64,000 nucleotides of DNA from Labyrinthula sp. Ha (Eukaryota; Sar; Bigyra; Labyrinthulida; Labyrinthulaceae): contig JAALGZ010000003.1 of NCBI GenBank assembly GCA_015227615.1, positions 1,922,001-1,986,000 of the forward strand. The letters are read 5' to 3'. The translations under genes were made by a program, and so were the position numbers. A model generated the notes under the pieces. It ran no database searches, was not told the origin of the DNA, and worked only from the letters and a program-made list of their open reading frames with translations. Below are positions 34,620 through 44,894 of this stretch, piece after piece (the stretch's first letter is position 1; the number at the start of each line of letters is the position of its first letter).

Positions 34620-37600
34620 GTTCGATTCCAGTGAAAGCTGTGGAGATAACTCCTCTGGAGAAGGATGCTGAAAGAATATTGGGTGCTAAGACATTTAAAC
34701 TGGCAAATGAGGGTAGCAATGTATCGGATGTTGAGCTAGTGAAATATGATGAGGATCAGAATAAGAAGATAAGATTTAACACAGTTAAATCTGGTTACTT
34801 CGATCTGGTTAAGTTTTCTTCATTCAAAAATAGAGCGGGGGTGATGGTCGAAGTTAATGGCAAAAGGTACGATGTTCTGTTGGATTCTGGTGCGTTCAAA
34901 AGCGTAATAAATCACTGTCTACGTAGCCAGTGTGATGAAGTTCAGCTTTTGGAGAAGTGTGTAAGAGTACAAGCAGCGGGAGGAGCTATTTATCCAGTAT
35001 GGGAAATAAGGAGGATGAAGGAGGTCAAAGTTTTTAGTGGGAAAGACCGAGAAGCTAGTTTTATATTTAAGGACGTTGAAGTGATGATACTGAAGATTGA
35101 AGAGTGGGATGATTTTATTATCAGCAATGAAGTTTTACGCCGTTATGCTTTGGATCCACTGAGTGCATTGGAAACTGCTATTCAAGTTCGAAAGAATAAG
35201 CCAGAAGATTATTTAACAAAATGGCTGCTGCAGACTTTAGATGTGGAGGACCATAAGGTAATAAAGATGGGGAAGTTTAGTGCGGTGGAAAAAGAAGAGT
35301 GGCCAAAGAATGATTTGAAAATAGATCCTCTCTATTTTTGCGAGGAGTTCCCAGCTCAAGAAGACTTCATGGACATGGATGATATCGACATCGGCCTTGA
35401 GGCAGATAAGATCCATTCACCGGAAGAGGAAAAGAGAATGAAAGCTAAGATTGAAGGGAAAGTTAAAGATATATCGGATGTTTGTTTCAATGATTCTGTA
35501 GTTTGGAAGAAGAAGTTTATTTCTTTATTTGTGAATAATTTCGAGGCCTTTGGGGATTCTGAGTCACCCACGAAGCTTTCTGGTATTATCCAATAAGATG
35601 CGATCTTATTCCTGGGGCTGTGGTTGGAATGCAGAGACAGATACTACTCGGTCAGGAGCAAGAAGACTTTCTTCATACGAGAATAAAGCAGCTGATAAAA
35701 AGTGGGATCATTTACGTCAACAAGAATCCAACAACTGCGATGTCTGTTTTAGTAGTGCCTAAGAAAGGGCCAAAAAGATTTAGGTTAGTGGTCGATTTTA
35801 GACTGCTAAATGCGGTTACTCAGAAAGTGAATAATACTCTTCCCCGTATTGAGCTGCAGTTGGACCGGGTACGTGGGAACAAGTGGTTCGCTGGTTTTGA
35901 TCTTCTGTCTGGTTTTGATTACTTGGCTTGCGAGCCCCAGGCAGGAGAATATTTTACCTTTACTACACCTTGGGGTGTAGCTTATTCTTTTTATGGAGCA
36001 CCCCAAGGTTGGTGTAACACACCGTAACTTTTTTCTATGAGACAAATTGAAGAAGTTTTGATGCAAGTTAATTTATGGTCTGACAAAGCTCTTCAATGGA
36101 TTGATGATACAATCATCATGGGGCAGAATGTGTCAGAGCTATATACTAATGTAGAGAAGTTTCTAAAGCAAATTAAAAAGAAGAATTTAAGATTGAACCT
36201 GGATAAGTGCGAGTTAGTTAATCATACTCTAACTTTCTGCGGTAGAGAATTTACTAAAGAAGGATGGAAGTTTAATAATGAATACGCAGCTGGTTTACTA
36301 AAGAGAGTGAAGCCAATTTATTTACATGAATTAGCGCAGATGATTTATACTGCTAATTATATATCTCCTACTATTCCAGGCTTTTCAAGAATAGGAAAGA
36401 TTATTTTAGGATCGCACAAGATTTCTGGAAAGTTAAAGAATTTAGAGCGCAAGAAGATTTTAATCGAATGGAGTCCAGAGATCGAAGTCGCTTATGATGA
36501 AATGATGGCTGCTATAGAAGCCAGTATGAAGTGCGCGATAGGTTTTTACAATCCCGAGAAAGATGTTTATATATTTTGTGATGCTTGTGATCGTTTTTAT
36601 TCGTTGTTTATATCACAAAGTTCAGAGACTGTTGATGCTTCAAATCCGTTTACTTCAAACTTCAGGGTTATTACTATGAACTCTGGAGCCTTCACAGGTT
36701 CCTCATTAAAGTGGCACATTTCGTGCAAGGAGTTGTTTCCTGTTATGATTGCGATTAAAAAATACCCCTTCTATCTGCGTTATAATGCCAGAGAAAAAAT
36801 ACTTTTTACTGATCACAATAATCTTGTGAGGATTTTGAACCCCAAGGAAATTAAATTAAAAGCTCATGCTTCACGTTTATCAAGATGGGCTATGGAGTTT
36901 ATGGAAGTTAACATCGTCGCGCACCATCTTTCTGGGTACAAGAACATTCCAGCCGACTGTTTAAGTAGGTGGCTTAATTCACGCTGCAGAGAAAAGGTTG
37001 AGGAGATTGTTTTGCAACGAGCTATATTTCAAGAGGAAGAAAGAGAAAGTGAATTAGACTTCTGGAGGATGCTAGATGACTTTCACGTGTCACCTAGACA
37101 TCCTGGAAGTTATAATCATATTGACAATGGATGGCATGTTATTGATGAGAAGTTTGTTTTTAATCTTCAGAAGAGAGATATGAAGGAGTTGACTGAGGTT
37201 TATAAGAAGGAAGATAAGTTGTTTATTACGAAGAGTTTATTGCCGACAGTCATTTTTCATACCCATATTTTATTTAATCATGGGTCGAAGAAGAAGGAGA
37301 TTAAATTTATCAAAGAAAATTATTTTCTATCGAAGGAAGTGAATCAAGTTTTTAATGAAGCTATAACTAGGTTTCATAAACAGTGTATGCATTGTCAGAA
37401 GCCTAGTTTAATAGTGAAAAGACCCCTGAATATTACTTCTTGGGGCAGCAAAGCAGTTGAAGTTTTGCTGTTTGATTTTCTCTATGTATATTCTAAGGGT
37501 TGGATACTCACCCTGGTAGATTCGCTTACTAGGACTACCATATTGAGATATTGTGCCAAAGCTACTACTGATAAAGTAGTTAGTATTTTATGGGACTGAC
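34620..37600 (+). mobile_element. Ty3-type part: protease, reverse transcriptase, RNase H, integrase N-terminal half
   Basis: The protease signature VLLDSGAFKSVIN is near 34870. The reverse transcriptase has RLVVDFRLLNAVTQK near 35790, YGAPQGWCNTP near 35990, and the polymerase box IDDTIIMG near 36100. RNase H (YIFCDACDRFYSLFI) is near 36570, ending with GYKNIPADCLSRW near 36940. The integrase zinc-binding segment with HILFNHGSKKKEIKFIKE and CMHCQKP is near 37260-37410. Confidence 0.88.
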
Positions 37601-37617
37601 ATTTCCACTTTCAACTT

Positions 37618-38300
37618 TTGCCTAACTTTACATTAGTAACCGATAGAGGTTCTCATTTCATATCCAAAGTTATTGAAGATTTCCTGAGACAATCAGGTTG
37701 TGTACATAACTTCACTGCGACGTATGTTAGTCATACGGCTGGAGCAGTGGAAGTGCAAAATAAAAATATATTGAAACACTTGAGGTCTATAATATCTGAG
37801 TTCGGTTTAGGCGACTCAGATTGGCCTGATATTTTACCTATGATACAAAGTTTTTTAAATCAAAATCCTTTAACATGCCGAGGGACAAAGTTAAGTCCAT
37901 TACAATTGATGATAGGAGCTGGTGAAGGGAAAGTAGCTTTAGGAAGTGTTTATAGAAATATGGGGAAGAAAGATTATGATAAGCTTTTCCAAGCAGCCAT
38001 TGATTTAAGAAATAAGATTGAAAGGCTTCAAGAAAATGCGGACAGATGTGGATTAGAATATCGTGCAAAAGCAAATATGAGAAGGAATAGTAGAGGCAAG
38101 CTGAGACCAATATATTTCTCTGTCGGAGAATATATTTGGTTGTCTGAAAAGGAAGTTAATTCAGGCAAGAAGAATAAGGTCAAGTCCCGTTGGTGTGGGC
38201 CTTACCAAGTTGTGGAGTGTCTCAGCGGACATATTTATAGGGTTAAAGACATTGATGGAAACGAGAAAGTGAGACATTCAGTCCTAATGATTCTTTTCGC
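37618..38300 (+). mobile_element. Ty3-type part: integrase catalytic core, C-terminal half
   Basis: TDRGSHFISKVIEDFLRQSG holds the second catalytic acid, and AVEVQNKNILKHLRS holds the conserved Glu helix. The GPYQVVECLSGHIYRVKD segment near 38190 is the usual integrase tail. Confidence 0.88.
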
Positions 38301-38346
38301 TACAGTTAGTTTCCTTCCCAATGCTGCTACTACTCTTGTTTTTCGT

Positions 38347-38517
38347 ATGGACAAAGGCAATCTTGAAGTTGACAAATTTGTAGATCTTAGAATAAAGGAT
38401 GAAGGAGTTTTTTATTTTGAAGTAAAATGGCGTGGGTTCCGAAGGGAACATAACACTGAAGAACCTGTGTTAACTATGTTTGAGGATTCACCTCACATGG
38501 TTATAAGCTTTTGTGAT
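38347..38517 (+). mobile_element. Ty3-type part: chromodomain
   Basis: VDKFVDLRIKDEGVFYFEVK followed by WRGFRREHNTEEPVLTMFED has the chromodomain layout: an opening strand, the YxVKW-like core, then WEP-like TEEP. Chromodomains here steer chromovirus integration to modified histones. Confidence 0.75.
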
Positions 38518-38689
38518 GAAAATCCAAGCAGAGAAGTATCTCAACTTTTAGATTTTTTGATTACTGTTTACCCGGAGAGTGAATACTTAAAAGTAGATGG
38601 AAGAATACGAAATCTATATGCTGTTAGTACTGAAGAAAAAACTTCCTTTTGCGAGAAACTTATATATGGGAAGGTTTACATTGATGAGA

Positions 38690-38880
38690 ATGATGTATGG
38701 AACCGCCCTAATTGGTCTACATTCGAGGTACAAGCTTTGAGAATTGGAACTCTTAGTTGTGGATTTGGGAACTTTGAGAAGATACAAAAGTATGTTCCCG
38801 GGAAAAGCAAGCAAAATATTTATACAAAGCTGCAAAGAATGATAGGACGTCAGAGATTAAAAATATACCATGGTTTGCAT
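38690..38880 (+). mobile_element. Ty3-type part: Myb/SANT-like DNA-binding domain
   Basis: The segment NWSTFEVQALRIGTLSCGFG followed by NFEKIQKYVPGKSKQNIYTK and LQRM has the Trp-x-Glu-x-x-Ala-Leu-Arg opening and third-helix pattern of Myb/SANT domains. The basic residues after it (IGRQRLKIYHG) support DNA binding. The family call is by pattern only. Confidence 0.5.
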
Positions 38881-39112
38881 CTTGATGTTATGAAGCTGAA
38901 GGATGATAACTTCAAATATAAAGGTGTAGATTATTTTGTTCAAAGAAAGCAGTTGAATAATAATGTTGTTGAAAAAAGAAAGTGGTTTTTTAAGTTGAAA
39001 TATTGGAAAGAAAGTGAAGAAAATATGAAGAAGTTTAAGGAAGTTTAAGGATAAGTTTATTGAAGTTCATGATCTAACTTCTGCAGATGGAGTTAAAATT
39101 CTACTGGAACGT

Positions 39113-39964
39113 TTGGATAATTACGAGGGAGAGAAGTGGCATGGTTTCCCGCGATATAATGGAACTATACCAGAATTCAAAATATATTTGAAAGATTTAT
39201 GGGGCACATTAAGATGTAGAGAAAGGGATATAAAATCGAAGTTGGAGGATTTGAAGAAATATGTTAACAATGGGGAGAGAATGGGGAAGTTTGTTTGTGG
39301 TTGTTTAGTGAAAGATACTGCTGTGAACAATCTTTTGGAAATACGCTGTCAAGAACTCAACTTCGTTGCGAACATCTGGAAAATCCCTAAAAATGTAAAA
39401 TTTATATCAAGAGATGTACGAGACTTTTTAGTAGAATGTTGTGAAGAATATGAAGTCTTAGTGATTGATCCCCCTTGGAATGTTTTTTCCTCGAACCCGA
39501 TAAGAGGACCAGCTGTCACCTACAAAACTATGAAAGATGCGGATATAATCAGTTTACCTTTGAAGAATGTTGTAAGAAATGGACTTATATTCTGCTGGGT
39601 TGTAAGAGGTAAAGAGAAAATCGTTGAGAGAATGTTTGAAGGAAACGATATAAAATACCACGGAAGGCTGCTATGGATCAAGACGAATGGTCATGATCGT
39701 ATTCTCAGTACTTTAGGTAATATTACCATGAAATGTACTAAGGAATGTTTCATAGGGGTGAAAGGTATTCTTCCGAATAAACTAAAGAAAAAGACGATAG
39801 GGAAAGAAATACTTTATGGACAAAGAGCAGGTAACGCAAGGAAACCAGTTGAGCTGTATGAATTAATTGAAGCAAATTTTGAAGTTCCTGGAAAATATAT
39901 TGAATTGTTTGGAAGGAAGAATAATTTGCGTTTAGGTTGGACAACAGTGGGAGATGATTTGTAA
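39113..39964 (+). mobile_element. Ty3-type part: MT-A70 adenine N6-methyltransferase
   Basis: MT-A70 enzymes (METTL3/METTL14/IME4, METTL4) methylate adenine N6 in RNA or DNA with S-adenosylmethionine. This part of about 283 residues has the catalytic DPPW (D at 39467, residue 119) in VLVIDPPWNVFSSN. It has the family's middle strands (LIFCWVVRGKEKIVERMFE, GRLLWIKTNGHDR, ECFIGVKGI). It also has the closing block NARKPVELYELIE followed by GKYIELFGRKNNLRLGWTTV, matching the family's RKP.ELY / LELFGR..RPGW. The first 90 residues are not recognised. It lies inside the LTRs, so it moves with the element. Whether it acts on the element's RNA, its cDNA or host DNA cannot be told from sequence. Confidence 0.9.
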
Positions 39965-39983
39965 AAGTCAGCTGAAGGGACAG

Positions 39984-40506
39984 TGTAGTGTCTGTATAAC
40001 GTTCAGCTTCGGTTTTATGTTAGTTGTGAGGGTTTTCGCTGTTCAGTTGTTGTGGTTTTTTGTTATATTTCGATATTTGGTTTTTGGGTTGCGTGATTTG
40101 TGCGTGATATCTGGTGTAAAATATCCCCAGAAAAAACCCACACAAATTTACATTAACGTGATATTTGAGATTATGCGAACCTTGATTTCTGATACCGAGT
40201 TCCAGCGATTGGCTATATATGGTTTATATTTGTGATATTTTGGGAAGATTTTACTTATAAATAGTGGAACTTACCGGAAATGGTTGATTTGGATAGTAAC
40301 ATTAATGGAATATCGATGCTATTCCATCGACGTTGATATAATACCTTAGTTTCTTGTTATTAACCGTTAAGATTGATTGAAAAAAGAATAAGAAAGAAAA
40401 GGAAACTCAGGAATTTTATTGTTAAGAGTCAAATCAATTATTTCACGACCTGAAAACCTTACCCGCGGGCGTGTAGTTTGTTTTTGTCGACACGTAAAAC
40501 GTAATA
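39984..40506 (+). repeat. 3' LTR of the Ty3-type element (523 bp)
   Basis: It begins TGTAGTGTC and ends CGTAATA, followed by ATTG, which also precedes the 5' LTR. It is near identical to the 5' LTR apart from the first 75 bases. Confidence 0.9.
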
Positions 40507-40510
40507 ATTG

Positions 40511-41672
40511 AGAGAGAGCATGCGAAACTCAATTCTACCAAGATATATAAATTATTTTGAAAATAAAACTTTGGTATAAAGTATTTTTTTCACGTACTTT
40601 TTATCCTTCATGTTACCTGTTGTGCATCCACTTTCAATTAAAAAGCTGCTACTGATATAAAAAATACAGTAGTAACCAGATTAAGAAAAGGAAGACTATA
40701 TTCTGCTAAACTTCACAAACAATTCTGCATAAAAGTATGTATAGAAGGAAAACTACAACTCCCTATGATCAGGGCCTATTCAAGGTTTTATTAGCGAAAG
40801 GAACTTATCAATCGATTATATTACGTGTACTTCCGAAGGCCCATAATTAGAAACTTGCACTAAATAATAACAGCACAGTTCATTTCATATTCAAAGCACC
40901 CATTCTATGAAAGAAATACAGTTTTAGCAAAATTGGCTCCGATTACCAGAAATACATCTTGAAACGAGTTAACTTCTTGAAAGCAACATGAACTGATGGC
41001 ACGAGTTTAGAAACTGGATAAAAACCTGTCTTCTTAGGTTCCAAAACTTGACAGCAACTCATCACACTCTGAAAAATCCATAGTGTTAATTTGTGGTTTC
41101 TTCGAAGGTATAACATGTTTCAAAACTTTCTTATGTTTCATCTGCATAGTTTGAACTTAAAATAGAATTCAATATTATCAAGCCTTTGAAAACATGTAGT
41201 TTTTTAAAAATGTACTTGCGTCTAACCTTAAACATCAGCAAGGAGACTACATTACCAGTGTGCTCTTATGTATGAACATAGTGAAAACTCATTAACTAGA
41301 ATACACTAGCTCATATACCCTTCCAAACTCTGAGTAGAAGCTATGCTCTTGACCAAGTGTTAGTTTCTACGTAGATATACTTTGCAGAACCAAGACCAAC
41401 CTCCAGAAGTTCTAGTCTCCGTTCCCAGAGGATCAAATTAATGTACCGGCAACCAATGAATATAGAATGTTGAAAAAAACTCAGGCAAAGAAAGTGCAAA
41501 AAAATACGCCTAGAATAAAAGTCCGCGTTTTCCGGAAGCAGAATCCAACTGCGTACCTAAAATGAAGCAAAGAACATCAAACCTAAAATTTTACCCAAAT
41601 TAAATCAAATTTTCCTCGAGATTCTTCTGCACCCTACACGAGAAAAATAAAAAATAGTTACTCCGCCAAAAC
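40511..41672. other. Intergenic, no feature recognised
   Basis: About 1.1 kb of AT-rich sequence lies between the 3' LTR and the stop of the U2AF gene. No gene, RNA or repeat is recognised. Confidence 0.5.
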
Positions 41673-42578
41673 TTAATCTCTCCTTCTTTTTCTTCGCGAC
41701 CTCTCACGGTTATCTTTCTCATCGCGGTCTCTCCCATTCCTCTCTCTTCTGCCTCTGGATTCAGATCGTGAGTGTTGACTCCTCCTACGTCTTCTCTTTC
41801 GATCATCAGCATCGCTCTCCGAGCTGCTACTGCTACTAGAACCACTAGAGCTCTCAAGATCGCTGACGTCACTACCTTTTTCCTTTCGGCGAACTCTCTC
41901 CTTGCGTCTTCTTTTATAAACATCTGGGCGTGATCTCTTATAGTGATATTTTTGAACGCGAAACATTTCATCACTTAGTCTTGATCCAATCCTCTTTGTA
42001 TGAATAAAATTACAATCAAATCCTCTTCCACAATGATTATCATGGTATTGACGACATTTAGCCTCTCTGAAATCAGTGACAGGCGAAAATTCAACTTTTA
42101 GCTGCTTCCCTGCGAAAAACCTTCCATTTAATTTCTTCTGTGCCTGATCAGCATCTTCCTCATCGTAATATTTGACATAAACATTACCAAGAAGATGTTC
42201 GCATAGGTTATCGCAAACAATAACTTCTTCTAGCTCACCAAACTTTGCTAACTCCTCGAAAATGTCAAAGTAAAAATCTTCGAAATCATCGTCATCTGGC
42301 TGATCTCTGTATCCTTTCTGGTGGCCAGTTGAGTTATATTGACTCATTGGATCTTTCAAAAGTAACGGGTTTTCGTACATCTGCCTTATAAGAATGGTTT
42401 GGGAGAAATTTGGTTTGTTGTGCATTCGACTGCAACCGTCACCATGTCTGCATGCGCCAATTTTAAAGTAAAAAGGACAATTCACTCGATCTTCCTCAGT
42501 TCCATGAATTCGTGCTAGGTGACTTGCTCCACCACCATCTCTTTGTCGCTGGTTATAACCGTAATTATATCTGCTCAT
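41673..42578 (-). CDS. U2AF1: U2AF small subunit (U2AF35), 3' splice-site recognition
   Basis: U2AF35 binds the AG at the 3' end of introns as part of the U2 auxiliary factor. The 301-residue protein has the family's domains in order. A first CCCH zinc finger holds C34, C43, C49 and H53 (CPFYFKIGACRHGDGCSRMH, then NKPNFSQTI). A U2AF-homology RRM spans about 60-165 (FEELAKFGELEEVIVCDN, LLGNVYVKYYDEEDADQA, GRFFAGKQLKVEFSPVTDF). A second CCCH finger follows (CRQYHDNHCGRGFDCNFIH). The C-terminal tail from about 225 is rich in Arg/Ser and acidic Ser runs, an RS domain. The N-terminus has about 12 extra residues compared with animal proteins. It is divergent from the AP-1 sigma gene, 225 bp away. 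Its presence fits a genome that still needs 3' splice-site recognition although introns are about 30 nt. Confidence 0.96.
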   Translation of the reverse strand: MSRYNYGYNQRQRDGGGASHLARIHGTEEDRVNCPFYFKIGACRHGDGCSRMHNKPNFSQTILIRQMYENPLLLKDPMSQYNSTGHQKGYRDQPDDDDFEDFYFDIFEELAKFGELEEVIVCDNLCEHLLGNVYVKYYDEEDADQAQKKLNGRFFAGKQLKVEFSPVTDFREAKCRQYHDNHCGRGFDCNFIHTKRIGSRLSDEMFRVQKYHYKRSRPDVYKRRRKERVRRKEKGSDVSDLESSSGSSSSSSSESDADDRKRRRRRSQHSRSESRGRRERNGRDRDEKDNRERSRRKRRRD

Positions 42579-42803
42579 TTAATTTTTTTTTATTAATTAA
42601 TATCCAGAAAATTCTTTGGACGAAATTTCCTGTGGTAATGTCGTGTCGTGAAAACGATTCTTAGTATAACCTTGGTTAGCTGCTATATATATCGACTCGA
42701 GATATACTGTGATTGGATCGAATGACTCCAAATAAGCTCTTTTCTGCTTTGATAAAAACGATCGGCCGAGAACAGTTCGAGATATAATAAAAAGAAAGAA
42801 AAC
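42579..42803. promoter_or_regulatory. Shared divergent promoter region, U2AF1 / AP1S
   Basis: The 225 bp between two divergent start codons must hold both promoters. It is AT-rich on the U2AF side and has TATATATATCG near 42681. No defined element can be named. Confidence 0.5.
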
Positions 42804-43319
42804 ATGACAATTAACTTGCTGCTACTTGTATCTCGACAAGGAAAGGTGCGGCTAAGTAAATTCTATAACAGCTATACCCTTTCCAAAAATGAAAAGCAGC
42901 ACTGTATTCAAAGTGTTTCTCAACTAGTTCTAAGCCGTCCACAAAACTACTCAAACTTCGCAGACTTGCCTGCGAATTTGCGCTCAAAACTTCCAGGGAA
43001 CAAAGTTGCATATAAAAGATATGCAAGTTTGTATTTTATAACAGTAGTGAGTGAAGATGAAAACGAACTGGATGTCCTCGAAAAAATTCACCTGTTTGTT
43101 GAAGTGCTAGACAAATACTTTGGAAACGTTTGCGAACTCGATGTTATCTTCAATTTTGACAAAGCATATTATTTATTAGATGATGTTTTTCTAGCTGGAG
43201 AACTTCAAAATACTGATAAAAGAGATATTCTAAATAGAATGAGAAAAATGGATCAAGTCTCTGATAAAGAATATGAGAATCAAAGGAGCAAGATAAACTT
43301 CAACAAGCTCTTAGGATAA
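42804..43319 (+). CDS. AP1S: AP-1 clathrin adaptor, sigma subunit
   Basis: Sigma adaptins are the small subunits of adaptor complexes that select cargo for clathrin vesicles at the trans-Golgi and endosomes. This 171-residue protein has the clear family landmarks: LLLLVSRQGKVRLSKFY at the start, YKRYASLYFITVVSEDENEL, and FVEVLDKYFGNVCELDVIFN leading into FDKAYYLLDDVFLAGELQ. The last segment best fits AP-1 sigma. About 14 extra residues (NFADLPANLRSKLPGN) are inserted between the first helix and the VAYKRYAS strand, making it longer than the usual 155-160. Its last nine coding bases overlap the stop region of the UMP synthase gene on the other strand. Confidence 0.93.
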   Translation: MTINLLLLVSRQGKVRLSKFYNSYTLSKNEKQHCIQSVSQLVLSRPQNYSNFADLPANLRSKLPGNKVAYKRYASLYFITVVSEDENELDVLEKIHLFVEVLDKYFGNVCELDVIFNFDKAYYLLDDVFLAGELQNTDKRDILNRMRKMDQVSDKEYENQRSKINFNKLLG

Positions 43320-44894
43320 CCCATATTTACTTCTATATTCTTTCAGTGAACTTAAATCAGCTTCTTTTTTATCATTTTTCTCCATGAAGTTTATAAAACC
43401 ACTCAAAGAACCAACGCAAAGTACTTTAATCTGAAACTCTTCTTCCAATGCTTTCACAGCACTCAAATTCTTCTCTCCTTTCTGCTGTAAATTACCAGCA
43501 ATATCACCTGAAACACTTCCCAATGTCTTTTCTTCTCTATCAAACGCAATAACTACACAAACTACTTTTCCTCCTTCTTTTTCTACTAAATTAATAACTT
43601 CTCGAATAGCTTTCCCGCTGGTAATGACGTCATCTACCAGAACCACATTTTTATTTTTGACGGCTCCAACAAGGTTCCCACCCTCCCCATGATTTTTTAT
43701 TTCTTTTCTATTATAACCAAAAGAAATGTTTTTCCCTTTTTCAAAAAGTTTTAAGCTAATTGCAGCAGCTAGTGGAATTCCTTTGTACGCAGGTCCAAAA
43801 ATAACATCAAACTCTACATTTGAATCTAGTAATTTTTGAGCGTAGCATTCAGACAGAAGAGTGAAATCACTTGCAGAACTGAACTTTCCTGCATTGAAAA
43901 AATATGGACTTTTTCTACCTGATTTTAAAGTGAAATCACCAATTTGCAACACATTTGAGTTTAAGCTAATTTCGTAGAACTTCTCTTCATTTCCACCCAT
44001 TTCCACTTCGTCTGAAATGGCTTTACTCCGAATTTCAGATAAAATTTCACTAATTTCAACTGCGAACTTTTCTGCAGCTTCTTTTGGAGTAGGTGCTCGA
44101 GAAATTCCCCTGCTTATTGGAATGATTAAGCTTGGATCACTTCCACCTGCTGCAAATTGAGTACCTTGAATCGCAGAAAACATTGTTTCCCTCAAATCCC
44201 CAGATTGTGCTCCAATTCCAGGTGCTAAAATAACCAAGTCATGGTCTAAATTTTTACGAATTCTTTTTATGCTTTCGCAATCTGTTGCTCCGCAAACTAA
44301 TCCAACTTGATTTTTTCCTTGATCCCAAGTTTCAGCTTTGCTGGAAATTTCTAAGAAAAGATTGTGAAACAACTGAAAATCATTTGACGAAGGGTTGCTT
44401 GTTTTACACAGAAGAAAAACAAATAGATTCTTATCCATAAATGGCTTCACCGCGTCAAACCCCATTAAAGGATTTATTGTTACTGCATCTCCTTTAAGAT
44501 GTTGAGCAGCAGATTTTGCATAAGCATCAGCCGTGGATGAAATATCTCCTCGCTTCCCATCTAATAGTACAGGTATATCTGGATTTAAGTATTCAGATAT
44601 TTTTACCAGAGCTTTCAGTCCTTTCTCTGACTCAAAAAAGGCTAAATTAGGTTTGTAGCAAAGTGCTACATGTTTTGTTTCATTGATTATGTGCTTGGAA
44701 AATGACCAAAGAGGATTTTCTGAGTCTGAAAATGGTTGAAGATCATGTTCATGCGGATCAATGCCAACACAGAGTAGTGAATTGGTAGTATTGAATCTGG
44801 CGCGCACCTTTTCAGCAAAGGACATATCTTTATTATGTGGTTCTTGAAGATTCGGTCTTTGCTTTACATGGTAACCCACCAGTGTGTTCAACAT
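43311..44894 (-). CDS. UMPS: UMP synthase, OMP decarboxylase-OPRT fusion in reversed order
   Basis: The enzyme makes UMP in the last two steps of pyrimidine synthesis: orotate plus PRPP gives OMP, then OMP loses CO2. In this 527-residue protein the decarboxylase comes first (about residues 24-285) and orotate phosphoribosyltransferase second (about 305-520). The animal and plant fusion has the opposite order; the reversed order is described in stramenopiles, kinetoplastids, some cyanobacteria and others. Catalytic decarboxylase residues D112, K114 and D117 stand in LLDGKRGDI, and VILAPGIGAQSGD is the phosphate loop region. The transferase PRPP site is VVLVDDVITSGKA (about 417-429), with GPAYKGIPLA upstream. 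Met24 is a possible alternative start, and the leader before it (MLNTLVGYHVKQRP) might be a targeting sequence. No intron is seen. Confidence 0.95.
   Translation of the reverse strand: MLNTLVGYHVKQRPNLQEPHNKDMSFAEKVRARFNTTNSLLCVGIDPHEHDLQPFSDSENPLWSFSKHIINETKHVALCYKPNLAFFESEKGLKALVKISEYLNPDIPVLLDGKRGDISSTADAYAKSAAQHLKGDAVTINPLMGFDAVKPFMDKNLFVFLLCKTSNPSSNDFQLFHNLFLEISSKAETWDQGKNQVGLVCGATDCESIKRIRKNLDHDLVILAPGIGAQSGDLRETMFSAIQGTQFAAGGSDPSLIIPISRGISRAPTPKEAAEKFAVEISEILSEIRSKAISDEVEMGGNEEKFYEISLNSNVLQIGDFTLKSGRKSPYFFNAGKFSSASDFTLLSECYAQKLLDSNVEFDVIFGPAYKGIPLAAAISLKLFEKGKNISFGYNRKEIKNHGEGGNLVGAVKNKNVVLVDDVITSGKAIREVINLVEKEGGKVVCVVIAFDREEKTLGSVSGDIAGNLQQKGEKNLSAVKALEEEFQIKVLCVGSLSGFINFMEKNDKKEADLSSLKEYRSKYGLS

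Larger units (their letters stand above)
32924..40506 (+). mobile_element. Ty3/gypsy-type LTR retrotransposon carrying chromodomain, Myb-like and MT-A70 domains
   Basis: The element is about 7.58 kb with 523-bp LTRs (32924-33446 and 39984-40506), flanked by ATTG (4 bp, or AATTG counting one shared base). Parts in order: coiled-coil gag with a cysteine/histidine motif, aspartic protease, reverse transcriptase, RNase H, integrase, chromodomain, Myb/SANT-like domain and an MT-A70 adenine methyltransferase that ends just 20 bp before the 3' LTR. RT before integrase is the Ty3/gypsy order, and a chromodomain after integrase is the chromovirus arrangement. The methyltransferase is a cargo not known to me in this family. 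Most of the LTR is nearly identical between ends, so it is young. The coding part looks nearly whole with about three breaks. Confidence 0.93.

Noticed and set aside
39113-39964. The methyltransferase as an ordinary host gene next to the retrotransposon
   Set aside because: It lies between integrase and 3' LTR, in the same orientation, and ends 20 bp before the LTR; the target duplication encloses it.
41600-41974. Frame of 124 codons overlapping the U2AF RS domain
   Set aside because: It is an alternative-frame shadow of the Arg/Ser-rich tail of U2AF1.
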